Positions 53,778 to 62,024 of a DNA stretch of 64,000 nucleotides are shown in pieces (positions within the stretch are counted from its first letter, which is position 1; the number at the start of each line of letters is the position of its first letter). The position numbers were made by a program, and so were the translations under genes. Source of the stretch: Microbacterium natoriense (GTDB taxonomy: Bacteria; Actinomycetota; Actinomycetes; Actinomycetales; Microbacteriaceae); contig NZ_JAUSXV010000001.1 of the NCBI RefSeq assembly GCF_030816295.1, positions 2,294,001 to 2,358,000 on the forward strand. Direction: 5' to 3'. The notes under the pieces are model-generated. The model saw nothing but the letters and a program-made list of their open reading frames with translations, was not told where the DNA came from and searched no databases.

Positions 53778-55616
53778 ATGAAACCCCATCTCCGCACATC
53801 CGCCGAGGGTGTCGACTACCGCGACCTCAACGGCAACGGCGTCATGGATCCGTACGAAGATCCGCGCCTGTCGCCGGCCGAGCGCACCGAGGATCTGCTC
53901 GGCCGTCTCTCCACAGAGGAGAAGGTCGGCCTGATGTTCCAGACGGTCATCGAGATAGGACCCGACGGCGAACTGCTCGAGACGCCCGGCGCGATCTCGA
54001 AGTCGCCGACCTCGGAGGTCGTGCTGAGCAAGCACCTCAACCACTTCAACGTCCACGCCATGCGCACCGCACGCGACGGGGCCCGGTGGAACAACAACCT
54101 GCAGCGGCTGGCCGAACAGACTCCTCACGGCATCCCGGTCACGATCAGCACAGACCCGCGGCACGCTTTCGTGGAGAACACCGGAGTCGCGTTCTCGGCT
54201 GGTCCGTTCTCGCAGTGGCCCGAGCCGATGGGACTCGCCGCGATCGACGACATCGACCTGATCCGACGGTTCGCCGACACCGCACGTCAGGAGTATCTCG
54301 CGGTGGGCATCCGGGCGGCGCTGCACCCGCAGATCGACCTGCCCACCGAAGCCAGGTGGGGGCGGCAGGCTCAGACCTTCGGCTACGACGCCGATCGTGT
54401 CTCGGAGATCACGGCCGCTTATCTGCAGGGGTTCCAGGGAGATGAACTCGGACCGCAGAGCGTCTCCTGCACGACCAAGCACTTCCCGGGAGGGGGCCCG
54501 CAGCTCGACGGCGAAGATGCGCACTTCCCCTACGGGCGCGAGCAGGTCTATCCGGGCGGTCGATTCGAGGAGCATCTGAAGCCGTTCGTCGAGGCCATCA
54601 GTCGCGGCACGGCGGGGATCATGCCCTATTACGGCATGCCGGTCGGTCTGGTCCGCAACGGCGAGCCGATCGCCGAGGTCGGATTCGGCTACAGCCGCCA
54701 GATCATCACCGACCTCCTGCGCGAGGAACTGGGCTACGACGGCGTCGTGGTCACCGACTGGGAGCTCGTCAACGACAATCACGTCGGCGACCAGGTCCTC
54801 CCGGCTCGTGCATGGGGCGTGGAGCACCTGTCGCCGATCGAACGGATGCGGATGCTGCTCGATGCGGGCGTCGATCAGTTCGGCGGCGAGGAGTGCGTGG
54901 AGCTGCTGCAGGAGCTCGTGGCGAGCGGCGAGGTGTCTGCGGAACGTCTCGACGCGTCTGTGCGGCGCATCCTGCTCGTGAAGTTCCGACTCGGCCTCTT
55001 CGACGACCCGTTCGTCGACGAGGACGAGGCGGAGCGCATCGTGGGTGCGGCGGCCTTCCGAGAGCAGGGGTTCCGCGCGCAGGCCGAATCGGTCACGGTG
55101 CTCGAGAATCGCGAAGGGACGCTGCCGCTGTTCGCCGGACCGCGTCCGCGGGTGTACGCGGAGGGGCTGCACGAAGGAGCGCTGCAGGATCGGGCGGATG
55201 CCGTGTCGCGACCGGAGGATGCGGACCTCGCCATCGTCCGCATCGGCGCTCCGTTCGATGCGCGCGACGATCTGTTCCTCGAAAGGTGGTTCCATCAGGG
55301 ATCTCTCGAGTTCCCGCCGGGGCTCGTCGTGCGTCTGAAGCGCATCGCGGAGCAGTGCCCTCTCGTTCTGGTCGTGAACCTGGATCGCCCCGGCATCCTC
55401 ACTCCTTTCGTCCCCTTCGCCGCCGCGCTCGCGGTCGATTTCGGGAGCTCCGACGAAGCCGTCCTCGCCGCGCTGTCCGGGCGCATCCGGCCGCGTGGAA
55501 CCCTCCCCGTGGAGATTCCCCGCTCGATGGACGCTGTGCGGAGATCGCGCACGGATGTCCCTGGAGACACGCCCGATCCGCTGTATCCGCTGAGAACGGG
55601 ACTCACCCTGCCGTGA
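53778..55616 (+). CDS. Glycoside hydrolase family 3 enzyme (beta-glucosidase-like)
   Basis: About 612 residues. The GH3 TIM-barrel holds CTTKHFPGGGPQLDGEDAHF and the nucleophile Asp in GVVVTDWELVND (about residue 327). The second alpha/beta domain follows (ADLAIVRIGAPFDAR). There is no signal peptide, so it works in the cytoplasm on imported oligosaccharide. The ATG at 53778 with agcagga is preferred to the GTG at 53763. The last third lacks the fibronectin-type domain of many GH3 enzymes. The enzyme's exact sugar is unknown. Confidence 0.88.
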   Translation: MKPHLRTSAEGVDYRDLNGNGVMDPYEDPRLSPAERTEDLLGRLSTEEKVGLMFQTVIEIGPDGELLETPGAISKSPTSEVVLSKHLNHFNVHAMRTARDGARWNNNLQRLAEQTPHGIPVTISTDPRHAFVENTGVAFSAGPFSQWPEPMGLAAIDDIDLIRRFADTARQEYLAVGIRAALHPQIDLPTEARWGRQAQTFGYDADRVSEITAAYLQGFQGDELGPQSVSCTTKHFPGGGPQLDGEDAHFPYGREQVYPGGRFEEHLKPFVEAISRGTAGIMPYYGMPVGLVRNGEPIAEVGFGYSRQIITDLLREELGYDGVVVTDWELVNDNHVGDQVLPARAWGVEHLSPIERMRMLLDAGVDQFGGEECVELLQELVASGEVSAERLDASVRRILLVKFRLGLFDDPFVDEDEAERIVGAAAFREQGFRAQAESVTVLENREGTLPLFAGPRPRVYAEGLHEGALQDRADAVSRPEDADLAIVRIGAPFDARDDLFLERWFHQGSLEFPPGLVVRLKRIAEQCPLVLVVNLDRPGILTPFVPFAAALAVDFGSSDEAVLAALSGRIRPRGTLPVEIPRSMDAVRRSRTDVPGDTPDPLYPLRTGLTLP

Positions 55617-55669
55617 CCGCCGCCCAGCGACCCTGCCGTCAGTAGAATCGCCCAGAAAGCGAGGTGCAC

Positions 55670-56803
55670 ATGGCGTCCAGTCGCCCCACCGTCTACGACG
55701 TCGCCGAGCGTGCAGGTGTCTCGATCGCCACCGTGTCGTTCGCGTTCCGTCGCCCGGAGAAGGTGCGGCCGGAGACCAGAGCGTCTGTTCTCGAGGCTGC
55801 ACGTGCGATCGGCTATGTGCCCAGCGGATCGGCGCGCAACCTCGCGAGGGGCCGGACGGGCGTTCTGGGTCTGCATCTGTTCGACATGCTGCTGGACGGC
55901 CCGCCGGACGGGGCTCTCCCGCAGCGGCCCGACGCCCACGAGAGACGCGTCGATCTCGACACGCTCGACCTCGATGCCGACCTCGTCCCCTGGGACGCCG
56001 TCGAGGACGCGCGGCTGAGCGAGCCGCAGACGTTCCCGCTGTACGTCGACGAGGTTCAGCGCGGATTCGTGCTCGAGTGCAAGCGAAACGGCCGGGCGGT
56101 GCTGCTCAGCACAGGCGGCACCGACGTCCGCGACGTCGCAGACACCGCGGGACGCGTGGACGGTCTCGCGGTGCTTCCCGGGCAGTCGGCGATGGCGTCG
56201 CTGGCCTCCGTCGCCGTCAATCTCCCCGTGGTCGTGCTCAGCAGCGAGACGGGGGACGGTCACCGTGTGCTGGTCGACAACATCGGCGGCGAGCGGATGC
56301 TGGTCGGACACCTGATCGAGGAGCACGGGGTGCGCACGCTCGGCTGGATCGGCGCCGATCTGTCGTACGACTACGCGGAGCGCATGGACGCGTTCTTCCG
56401 GATCCTCGACGAGCACGGAGGCGGCGTCGTCGGAGAGGCCCTCGACGGAGTGGACCTCGATTCGTCGCCGGAGTTCCTCCATGTCGTCGCCCGGGCACGT
56501 GCCGGCACGCTTCCCGACGCCCTCGTGTGCGCGAGCGACCAGGTCGCGATCGCCCTCATCGACGTCCTCCGAGCCGAGGGCATCGAGGCGCCACGAGACG
56601 TGCTCATCGTCGGATTCGACGGCATCCTCGCCGCCCGCATGTCCTCCCCGACCCTCACCACGGTACGTCAGCCGATGGAGCTGATGGGACGCGTCGCCGC
56701 GCACCTGCTGCTCACGGATCCGGGCGACGGCTCGGTGCCTCTGAAGACGGTGCGTCTGGGCGTCGGTCTGCAGATCGGGGAGAGCTGCGGCTGCTCGCGG
56801 TGA
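55670..56803 (+). CDS. LacI-family regulator of the ABC/GH3 operon
   Basis: 378 residues. N-terminal HTH VYDVAERAGVSIATVS, then the hinge ARAIGYVPSGSARNLARG, and a periplasmic-binding-protein-like sensor domain (VGFDGILAARMSSPTLTTVR). It has its own TAGAAT box (55643-55648) and a gagg site. As the last gene of the cluster it most likely binds the inverted GCGC-centred boxes at 50545-50590 and releases them on binding the sugar (inference from layout). Confidence 0.88.
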   Translation: MASSRPTVYDVAERAGVSIATVSFAFRRPEKVRPETRASVLEAARAIGYVPSGSARNLARGRTGVLGLHLFDMLLDGPPDGALPQRPDAHERRVDLDTLDLDADLVPWDAVEDARLSEPQTFPLYVDEVQRGFVLECKRNGRAVLLSTGGTDVRDVADTAGRVDGLAVLPGQSAMASLASVAVNLPVVVLSSETGDGHRVLVDNIGGERMLVGHLIEEHGVRTLGWIGADLSYDYAERMDAFFRILDEHGGGVVGEALDGVDLDSSPEFLHVVARARAGTLPDALVCASDQVAIALIDVLRAEGIEAPRDVLIVGFDGILAARMSSPTLTTVRQPMELMGRVAAHLLLTDPGDGSVPLKTVRLGVGLQIGESCGCSR

Positions 56804-56907
56804 GCGTCACGCACCCTGCGGCACGCAGGTGGGGCCTTCTCCCCATGGGCATTCAGCTGGCTCACAGGATAGAGTCGACGCACACAACCCGTTCGACTGG
56901 AGGACAA

Positions 56908-57207
56908 ATGACCAATCAGGTTCCCGGCGCGCAGACGCCGCCGTATTCGCCCGCTCCCGAAACCATCCCCGGCAAGACCCTCGGCATCGTCGCGGTCATC
57001 CTGACCTTCGTGGTCTCGTCCGTGGTCGGCCTGATCCTCGGGTACGTCGCGAGGAACCAGAGCCGGGCTGTCGGATACGAGAACACGCCGGCCAAGGTCG
57101 CGATCATCGCGGGGTGGATCCTTACGGCGCTCGGCCTGATCGCGGGCATCATCGCCGTGATCTCGATCTTCGCGCTCGCCGCCTCCTCGGGCTCCTACGG
57201 CAGCTGA
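56908..57207 (+). CDS. DUF4190-like small membrane protein
   Basis: 99 residues. A Pro/Gln/Ala-rich N-terminus is followed by two transmembrane helices (TLGIVAVILTFVVSSVVGLILG and VAIIAGWILTALGLIAGIIAVIS) flanking GYVARNQSR, the usual DUF4190 arrangement. Function unknown. A ggagg site lies six bases before the ATG, and TAGAGT near 56872 may be its -10 box. Confidence 0.75.
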   Translation: MTNQVPGAQTPPYSPAPETIPGKTLGIVAVILTFVVSSVVGLILGYVARNQSRAVGYENTPAKVAIIAGWILTALGLIAGIIAVISIFALAASSGSYGS

Positions 57208-57225
57208 CGCTGCCGGCGAAACGAC

Positions 57226-57263
57226 GATGAGGGCGGGGATCCGATCGGATCCCCGCCCTCATC
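57226..57263. terminator. Bidirectional palindrome terminator
   Basis: A perfect 38-base palindrome (19-bp arms with no spacer, centre at 57244/57245) between convergent DUF4190 and FAH-family genes. No T-run on either side. Confidence 0.8.
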
Positions 57264-57278
57264 GCGTCTGCGCATCTC

Positions 57279-58148
57279 TCAGCCGGTGATCCGGCAGTGC
57301 GTGGTGAGCTCGCCGATCCCGTCGATGGCGACTGTGACGGTGGAGCGGTCACGCAGGAAGATCTGCGGATCACGGGAGTAGCCCGCTCCGCCCGGACTGC
57401 CCGTGGAGATCAATGTTCCCGGAAGCAGAGTCAGCGACTGCGAGAGGTGAGCGATGAGGGTGGCCACTGAACGCACCATCTGACCCGTCGTCGCGTCCTG
57501 CACGGTGTGGCCGTCGACGACGGTCCAGATGTGCAGATCCTGAGGATCGGCGATCTCGTCTGCGGTGACGGCGAACGGACCCGTCGGCGTGAACCCGTCG
57601 AACGACTTGCAGCGCGACCACTGCGCTTCGGCGAACTGCACGTTGCGGGCGGTGATGTCGTTCACGACGGTGTAACCCCAGACGTGCGACAGCGCGTCCT
57701 CCTCCGCAACGTCCTTCGCCGGCGTGCCGATCAGCACGCCGAGCTCCGCCTCGTAGTCGACCGCCTCGCTGAGCGCGCGCGGCCAGGACGTGGTCTGTCC
57801 GTGCCCGGTGAGGGAGTTCGGCCACAAGGTGAAGACCGTCGGCGCCGTGTCGGTCTTCAGACCGAGTTCACTGGAATGGGCGGCATAGTTCAGGCCGACG
57901 GCGAGCACGGCAGGCGGTGCGAGCACGGCGGAGGCGAAGGCCTGCTCTCCGAGCGGATGCCGGGGGGCCGGGCTTGCGACGACAGCAGCCCGCACGGCGG
58001 CGAGAAGCTCGTCGCCGCCTTCGATCAGCTGCTGAAGCGTCGCGGGAGGGTCGGGTAGGAGATCTGAGACGAGGATGGCGTCGGCACCCTCCACCACGGC
58101 AAGCTCTGCCGTGGAGGAGTCGGCACGGCGCAGATGAGCGAACCGCAT
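57279..58148 (-). CDS. Fumarylacetoacetate hydrolase-family protein
   Basis: 289-residue metal-dependent hydrolase/decarboxylase fold. Conserved metal and active-site blocks: VGLNYAAHSSELG, YEAELGVLIGTPAKDVAEE, NDITARNVQ and KSFDGFTPTGPF. The family cleaves beta-diketo-type C-C bonds in aromatic catabolism or decarboxylates oxo-acids. The substrate is not predictable here. The ATG at 58148 is preceded at six bases by TACCGT (58160-58155). Confidence 0.85.
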   Translation of the reverse strand: MRFAHLRRADSSTAELAVVEGADAILVSDLLPDPPATLQQLIEGGDELLAAVRAAVVASPAPRHPLGEQAFASAVLAPPAVLAVGLNYAAHSSELGLKTDTAPTVFTLWPNSLTGHGQTTSWPRALSEAVDYEAELGVLIGTPAKDVAEEDALSHVWGYTVVNDITARNVQFAEAQWSRCKSFDGFTPTGPFAVTADEIADPQDLHIWTVVDGHTVQDATTGQMVRSVATLIAHLSQSLTLLPGTLISTGSPGGAGYSRDPQIFLRDRSTVTVAIDGIGELTTHCRITG

Positions 58149-58237
58149 ATCACTACGGTAGTCGCGATCGGCGATCTTTCGCAGGAGGAACGGACTAAGA
58201 GCCGGTGAAAGCGGGCCTTCGCAATATGCTCATGTCT

Positions 58238-59890
58238 ATGAGTTCCGGAGGACCGTCCCAGCCCACCCCGTACACCCCGCCACCAGCGGGGCAGCCGCAG
58301 GCCGCGCAACCGCCGGCGCCGCAGCCGCCGACCGGGCCAGGCGGCTACCCTCAGCAGGCTTATCAGCCGCCCGCGCCGCAGGCGTCTCATCCGCAGCAGC
58401 CGGCAGCACAGCAGGCGCCGAATCCGTACGGCGCTCCGCAACAGCAGGCCTATCCGCAGCAGCAGGCCTACCCGCAGCAGCCCGGATATCCGCAGCAGAA
58501 AGAGTACCCGCAGAAGCCCGGATATCCGCAGCAGCAGGCGTACCCGCAGCAGCCGGGACAACCGCAGGCCGCTCCGCAGCCGGGCGCCCAGCCCCCGCAC
58601 GCCTACCCTCAGCAGCCCGCCGCCCCGCAGACGCCGCCCCAGCCGCCGTACGGCGCACCGCAGCAGCAGTACTCTGCGCAGCAGTATGCGTCGTCGAACT
58701 ACGCGCCCGCGCATTTCACGCAGCAGCCCGGATACGCCTCGGTGCTTGCGCAGCCCACGCCGTACTCGCCGCCTGCGCCGATCGCCCCTTCGCCCGCCCA
58801 AGGCCTGCCGGCCCTGCCGGTGCCGAGGGGCAAGGGCAAACTCGTGCTGTACATCCTGTTCGGGTTCCTCGGTTTCCTGCTGCTCGCGCTGATCGGCTAC
58901 TTCACCGTGTTCTTGGGCCCGCTCGCGTCGGTGATCGGTCTCGTCCTCGCCCTGGTGCCGCTCGCGATCGTGTTCTTCGTGGTCTGGATGATCGACCGCT
59001 GGGAGCCCGAACCCAAGCTGATGGTGTTCTTCGCCGTCGCCTGGGGAGCCATCGCCGCGATCGGACTCACCCTGCTCCTCGATCTCGGACTCACGCTTCT
59101 GGTGGGCACTCGCAGCGACACCGCAGGAGCGGTCGTCCAGGCGCCGATCGTCGAGGAGCTGTTCAAGGGGCTCGGCGTGTATCTCATCTTCCTGATCGCC
59201 CGGCGGTCGTTCGACGGCCCCGTCGACGGTGTCGTCTACGGCGCACTGGTCGGCGCCGGATTCGCCTTCACCGAGAACATCCAGTACTTCGCGATCAGCC
59301 TGATCGAAGGCGGGGGAGCACAGCTCACCATGACGTTCGTCGTGCGAGCGATCCTGTCGCCGTTCGCGCACGCGATGTTCACCTCGCTCACGGGACTCGC
59401 CATCGGACTGGCCGCCCGCCGGCATGCATCGGCGGGCGCCGCACTGGGCTTCGCCGCGCTCGGCTGGCTCGGCGCGGTCTTCCTGCACGCGCTGTGGAAC
59501 GGATCAGCCACCTTCGGCGACTTCTTCCTGCTGTACTTCCTTCTCCAGGTGCCGCTGTTCGTCGGCTTCATCTTCGGCGTCATCGCGCTGCGGCGTGAGG
59601 AGGCCCGTCTGACGAAGGCGCGCCTCAGCGACTACGCCGCCGCCGGCTGGTTCACGCCCGAGGAGGTCAACATGCTCGCCACGGCTGCGGGACGGAAGGT
59701 GGGCCTCAACTGGGCGGCCCAGCTGCGCGGGGATCGTCGACCGCTCATGCGTGAGTTCATCAAGGACGCCACGACCCTCGCGATGGTTCGTCAGCGTTCC
59801 ATCACCGGCCGTGATCCGATGGCGGCGCAGGACGAGCAGGCTCTGCTGGTGCGAACCAGGGCGACGAAGGCCGCACTGCTCGCCTACTGA
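58238..59890 (+). CDS. PrsW-family intramembrane protease with Pro/Gln-rich N-terminus
   Basis: 550 residues. The C-terminal membrane part has the PrsW motifs PIVEELFKGLGVYL (EE), FAFTENIQYF (E...Q), HAMFTSLTGLAIG and FLHALWNGSA in about eight helices. PrsW members cleave membrane substrates such as anti-sigma factors. The first ~200 residues are Pro/Gln-rich. Six exact-length tandem YPQQxx units lie at 58451-58558 (18 bases each), with further degenerate copies. The ATG at 58238 is favoured by a TATGCT box (58225-58230) seven bases upstream. A longer GTG start at 58205 is possible. Confidence 0.85.
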   Translation: MSSGGPSQPTPYTPPPAGQPQAAQPPAPQPPTGPGGYPQQAYQPPAPQASHPQQPAAQQAPNPYGAPQQQAYPQQQAYPQQPGYPQQKEYPQKPGYPQQQAYPQQPGQPQAAPQPGAQPPHAYPQQPAAPQTPPQPPYGAPQQQYSAQQYASSNYAPAHFTQQPGYASVLAQPTPYSPPAPIAPSPAQGLPALPVPRGKGKLVLYILFGFLGFLLLALIGYFTVFLGPLASVIGLVLALVPLAIVFFVVWMIDRWEPEPKLMVFFAVAWGAIAAIGLTLLLDLGLTLLVGTRSDTAGAVVQAPIVEELFKGLGVYLIFLIARRSFDGPVDGVVYGALVGAGFAFTENIQYFAISLIEGGGAQLTMTFVVRAILSPFAHAMFTSLTGLAIGLAARRHASAGAALGFAALGWLGAVFLHALWNGSATFGDFFLLYFLLQVPLFVGFIFGVIALRREEARLTKARLSDYAAAGWFTPEEVNMLATAAGRKVGLNWAAQLRGDRRPLMREFIKDATTLAMVRQRSITGRDPMAAQDEQALLVRTRATKAALLAY

Positions 59891-59897
59891 GCTGATC

Positions 59898-60593
59898 ATG
59901 AGCACGTTCATCCTGATCCACGGCGCGGGCGATGTCGGCTGGTCCTGGCATCTCGTGGCTCGGGAGCTGGTCGGGCGCGGTCACAGAGTGATCGCGCCCG
60001 ACCTCCCGGGCGACGACGAGGCGCAGACTTTCGAGGACTATGCGGATGCCGTCGTCGCCGAGGCAGGGGTGCGTGGCGACGAGGTCGTCGTGGTCGGGCA
60101 CTCGATGGGTGCGTTCACGGCTCCGATCGTCGCGGAGCGCCTGGGCGCACGACTGCTGGTGCTGCTGGCAGGGATGATCCCGTCGCCCGGCGAGGCGCCG
60201 GATGAGTGGTGGAAGAACACCGGATACGAGGAGGCGGTCGCCGAGGCGTCGGCCCGCGACGGGGGTCGCACGGGGCATGAGGACCCCTTCGTGAGCTTCT
60301 ACCATGACGTGCCGCGTGAACTCGCCGAGCGGGCGATGAGCTACGAGCGTGCACATCCTTCATCGACGGCCATGGCTGCGCCTTGGCCGATGGCAGCCTG
60401 GCCGTCTGCGCCGACCAGGTTCATCGTGTGCACTCAGGACAGGTTCTTTCCGCCGGAGTTCCTCAGAGCTCTGGCCCTGACCCGGCTCGACGTGGTGGCG
60501 GACGACATCGACGCCAGCCACTGCGCTCCTCTGAGCAGACCTGTCGACCTGGCTGCGCTCCTCGCGGAATACGCCGCAGCGAGCGGAGAGTGA
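59898..60593 (+). CDS. Alpha/beta hydrolase
   Basis: 231 residues. Oxyanion-hole motif ILIHGAG, nucleophile Ser in VVGHSMGAF, Asp in CTQDRFF and His in DASHCAPLSRP make a full triad. It resembles plant-type methyl-esterase-like hydrolases in layout (HGAG..W, DASHCAPL), but no substrate can be named. It starts seven bases after the PrsW stop and is probably co-transcribed. Confidence 0.85.
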   Translation: MSTFILIHGAGDVGWSWHLVARELVGRGHRVIAPDLPGDDEAQTFEDYADAVVAEAGVRGDEVVVVGHSMGAFTAPIVAERLGARLLVLLAGMIPSPGEAPDEWWKNTGYEEAVAEASARDGGRTGHEDPFVSFYHDVPRELAERAMSYERAHPSSTAMAAPWPMAAWPSAPTRFIVCTQDRFFPPEFLRALALTRLDVVADDIDASHCAPLSRPVDLAALLAEYAAASGE

Positions 60594-60619
60594 ATCAGCG
60601 GCGGCTGGTTCGTGACAAG

Positions 60620-60670
60620 ACTCAGCGCCCGGTGCTGCGGCGATGCCTGCAAGTCCTCCGGGCGCTGAGT
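60620..60670. terminator. Inverted repeat in the hydrolase/FKBP gap
   Basis: 13-bp perfect inverted repeat (60620-60632 with 60658-60670) with a 25-base loop, in a 297-base gap. It probably ends the PrsW-hydrolase transcript. The remaining ~190 bases before the FKBP promoter show no convincing gene. Confidence 0.5.
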
Positions 60671-60855
60671 TGATCTATGAACAGGGTGCACCCGGCATCC
60701 GCGAGTGTCAAGGTCTATTCGCCGTGACGACCAGATCCTCTCTCCGTGATGCATCTGGGATCACGCGGCCGCAGAGCATCCGGGGGAGCGGAGCGTGTCT
60801 GCCGGAGTGTCGCACGGGCGCGCCGACGTGTTCGCTGTGAGCAGGTGCGCTCGCG

Positions 60856-60884
60856 TTGACCACGGCGCGGGCCTCGGGTTGTAT
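60856..60884 (+). promoter_or_regulatory. FKBP promoter
   Basis: TTGACC (60856-60861), 17-base spacer, TTGTAT (60879-60884), the best sigma-70-like pair in the window. The -10 box ends six bases before the ATG, so the transcript would be leaderless. Confidence 0.65.
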
Positions 60885-60890
60885 GGAGGC

Positions 60891-61259
60891 ATGACTGATC
60901 GTACGAAGCCTGAGTTCGACGCCCCCACCGGCCCCGCTCCCGCTGAGCTCGTCATCCGCGACATCATCGTGGGCGACGGCGCTGAGGCCAAGCCCGGCGA
61001 CACCGTGACCGTGCACTACGCCGGTGTCGAGTTCGACTCCGGTGAGGAGTTCGACTCCTCGTGGGGTCGCGGAGAGACCATCCAGTTCCCGCTGCGCGGA
61101 CTGATCCAGGGATGGCAGGACGGAATCCCCGGCATGAAGGTCGGCGGACGCCGCGAACTCGTGATCCCGCCGCACCTGGCATACGGCCCCGTCGGCGGCG
61201 GCCACTTCCTGTCCGGCAAGACTCTGATCTTCATCATCGACCTGGTTGCCGTCGGCTGA
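60891..61259 (+). CDS. FKBP-type peptidyl-prolyl isomerase
   Basis: 122-residue single-domain FKBP with all core residues: VTVHYAGVEFDSGEEFDSSW, GLIQGWQDGIPGMKVGGRRE, IPPHLAYG and LIFIIDLVAVG. No signal peptide, so cytoplasmic. It catalyses prolyl isomerisation during protein folding. It is the compact counterpart of the long FKBP at the start of the window. Ends at a strong terminator. Confidence 0.95.
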   Translation: MTDRTKPEFDAPTGPAPAELVIRDIIVGDGAEAKPGDTVTVHYAGVEFDSGEEFDSSWGRGETIQFPLRGLIQGWQDGIPGMKVGGRRELVIPPHLAYGPVGGGHFLSGKTLIFIIDLVAVG

Positions 61260-61271
61260 TCAGACTCGCCT

Positions 61272-61309
61272 GGAAAGCGCCTCTCTCCCCGCGGAGAGGG
61301 GCGCTTTCC
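61272..61309 (+). terminator. Terminator after the FKBP gene
   Basis: 17-bp stem with one G-T pair (61272-61288 with 61293-61309) and 4-base loop ccgc, 12 bases past the FKBP stop. No T-run. Confidence 0.8.
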
Positions 61310-61347
61310 GCATCCGACGGAGAAACCTCACATTCACAGGAATACAT

Positions 61348-61375
61348 TCACATGCATGTAAGTTGGAACATGTGA
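61348..61375 (+). promoter_or_regulatory. Candidate operator before YceI
   Basis: A 10-bp perfect palindrome acatgcatgt (61350-61359) nested in a wider inverted pair tcacatg (61348-61354) / catgtga (61369-61375), about 40 bases before the YceI start. This looks like a binding site for a MarR- or similar dimeric repressor. No regulator gene is adjacent. Confidence 0.45.
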
Positions 61376-61413
61376 TGCCGCAGACGCGGACCGACGATCC
61401 TCTAGGAGACAGC

Positions 61414-61962
61414 ATGACCATCGACATCCCCGGCTACCGCGCCGGCACCTGGACGCTCGACCCCGCTCACAGCGAGGTCACCTTCAGCGTGCGCCACATG
61501 ATGATCTCGAAGGTGCGCGGCACCTTCGGAGTCAAGAGCGCGACTCTCGTGGCCCCGGAGAACCCGCTCGAGGCGACCGTCACGGCGAGCGTCGACGTCA
61601 CCTCGATCGACACGAAGGACGAGAACCGCGACACGCACCTGCGTTCCGCCGACTTCTTCGACACCGAGGAGTACCCGACCATGGAGTTCGTCTCCACCGG
61701 CACCCGCGTCGAGGGTGGCGACTTCCTCGTCGACGGTGACCTGAGCATCCGCGGCATCACCAAGCCCGTCACTTTCGAGTTCGAGTTCGGCGGCTTCGGA
61801 CAGGACCCGTACGGCAACTACAAGGCGGGCGCATCTGCGACCACCGTCATCAACCGCGAGGACTTCGGCCTCACCTGGAACGCGGCGCTTGAGACCGGCG
61901 GTGTGCTCGTCGGCAAGGACGTCACGATCACGCTCGATCTGCAGGGATCGCTGCAGGCCTGA
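61414..61962 (+). CDS. YceI-family protein
   Basis: 182-residue lipocalin-like barrel of the YceI family, which binds polyisoprenoid or other long lipids. It begins GTWTLDPAHSEVTFSVRHMM; SVDVTSIDTKDENRDTHLRS and LTIRGITKPVT-type strands (LSIRGITKPVTFEFEFG) follow. No signal peptide, so this is a cytoplasmic form. The ATG at 61414 has an aggag site. Whether it relates to the MEP-pathway products is only conjecture. Confidence 0.9.
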   Translation: MTIDIPGYRAGTWTLDPAHSEVTFSVRHMMISKVRGTFGVKSATLVAPENPLEATVTASVDVTSIDTKDENRDTHLRSADFFDTEEYPTMEFVSTGTRVEGGDFLVDGDLSIRGITKPVTFEFEFGGFGQDPYGNYKAGASATTVINREDFGLTWNAALETGGVLVGKDVTITLDLQGSLQA

Positions 61963-61982
61963 TGGTTCGCGCCTGATCGTTC

Positions 61983-62024
61983 ACGAAGGAGGGGCGGATG
62001 CCGAGGCATCCGCCCCTCCTTCGT
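61983..62024. terminator. Bidirectional terminator after YceI
   Basis: Perfect 20-bp inverted repeat (61983-62002 with 62005-62024), 2-base centre. Its last base is the last base of the stop codon of the minus-strand glycosylase gene, so it serves both convergent genes. No T-run. Confidence 0.85.

Noticed and set aside
52797..55802. Open frame of 1001 codons on the minus strand
   Set aside because: It is antisense to the MalG-type permease and GH3 genes, which have strong motifs. In high-GC DNA the antisense frame is often stop-free. Its translation is Arg/Asp/His-rich with no domain.
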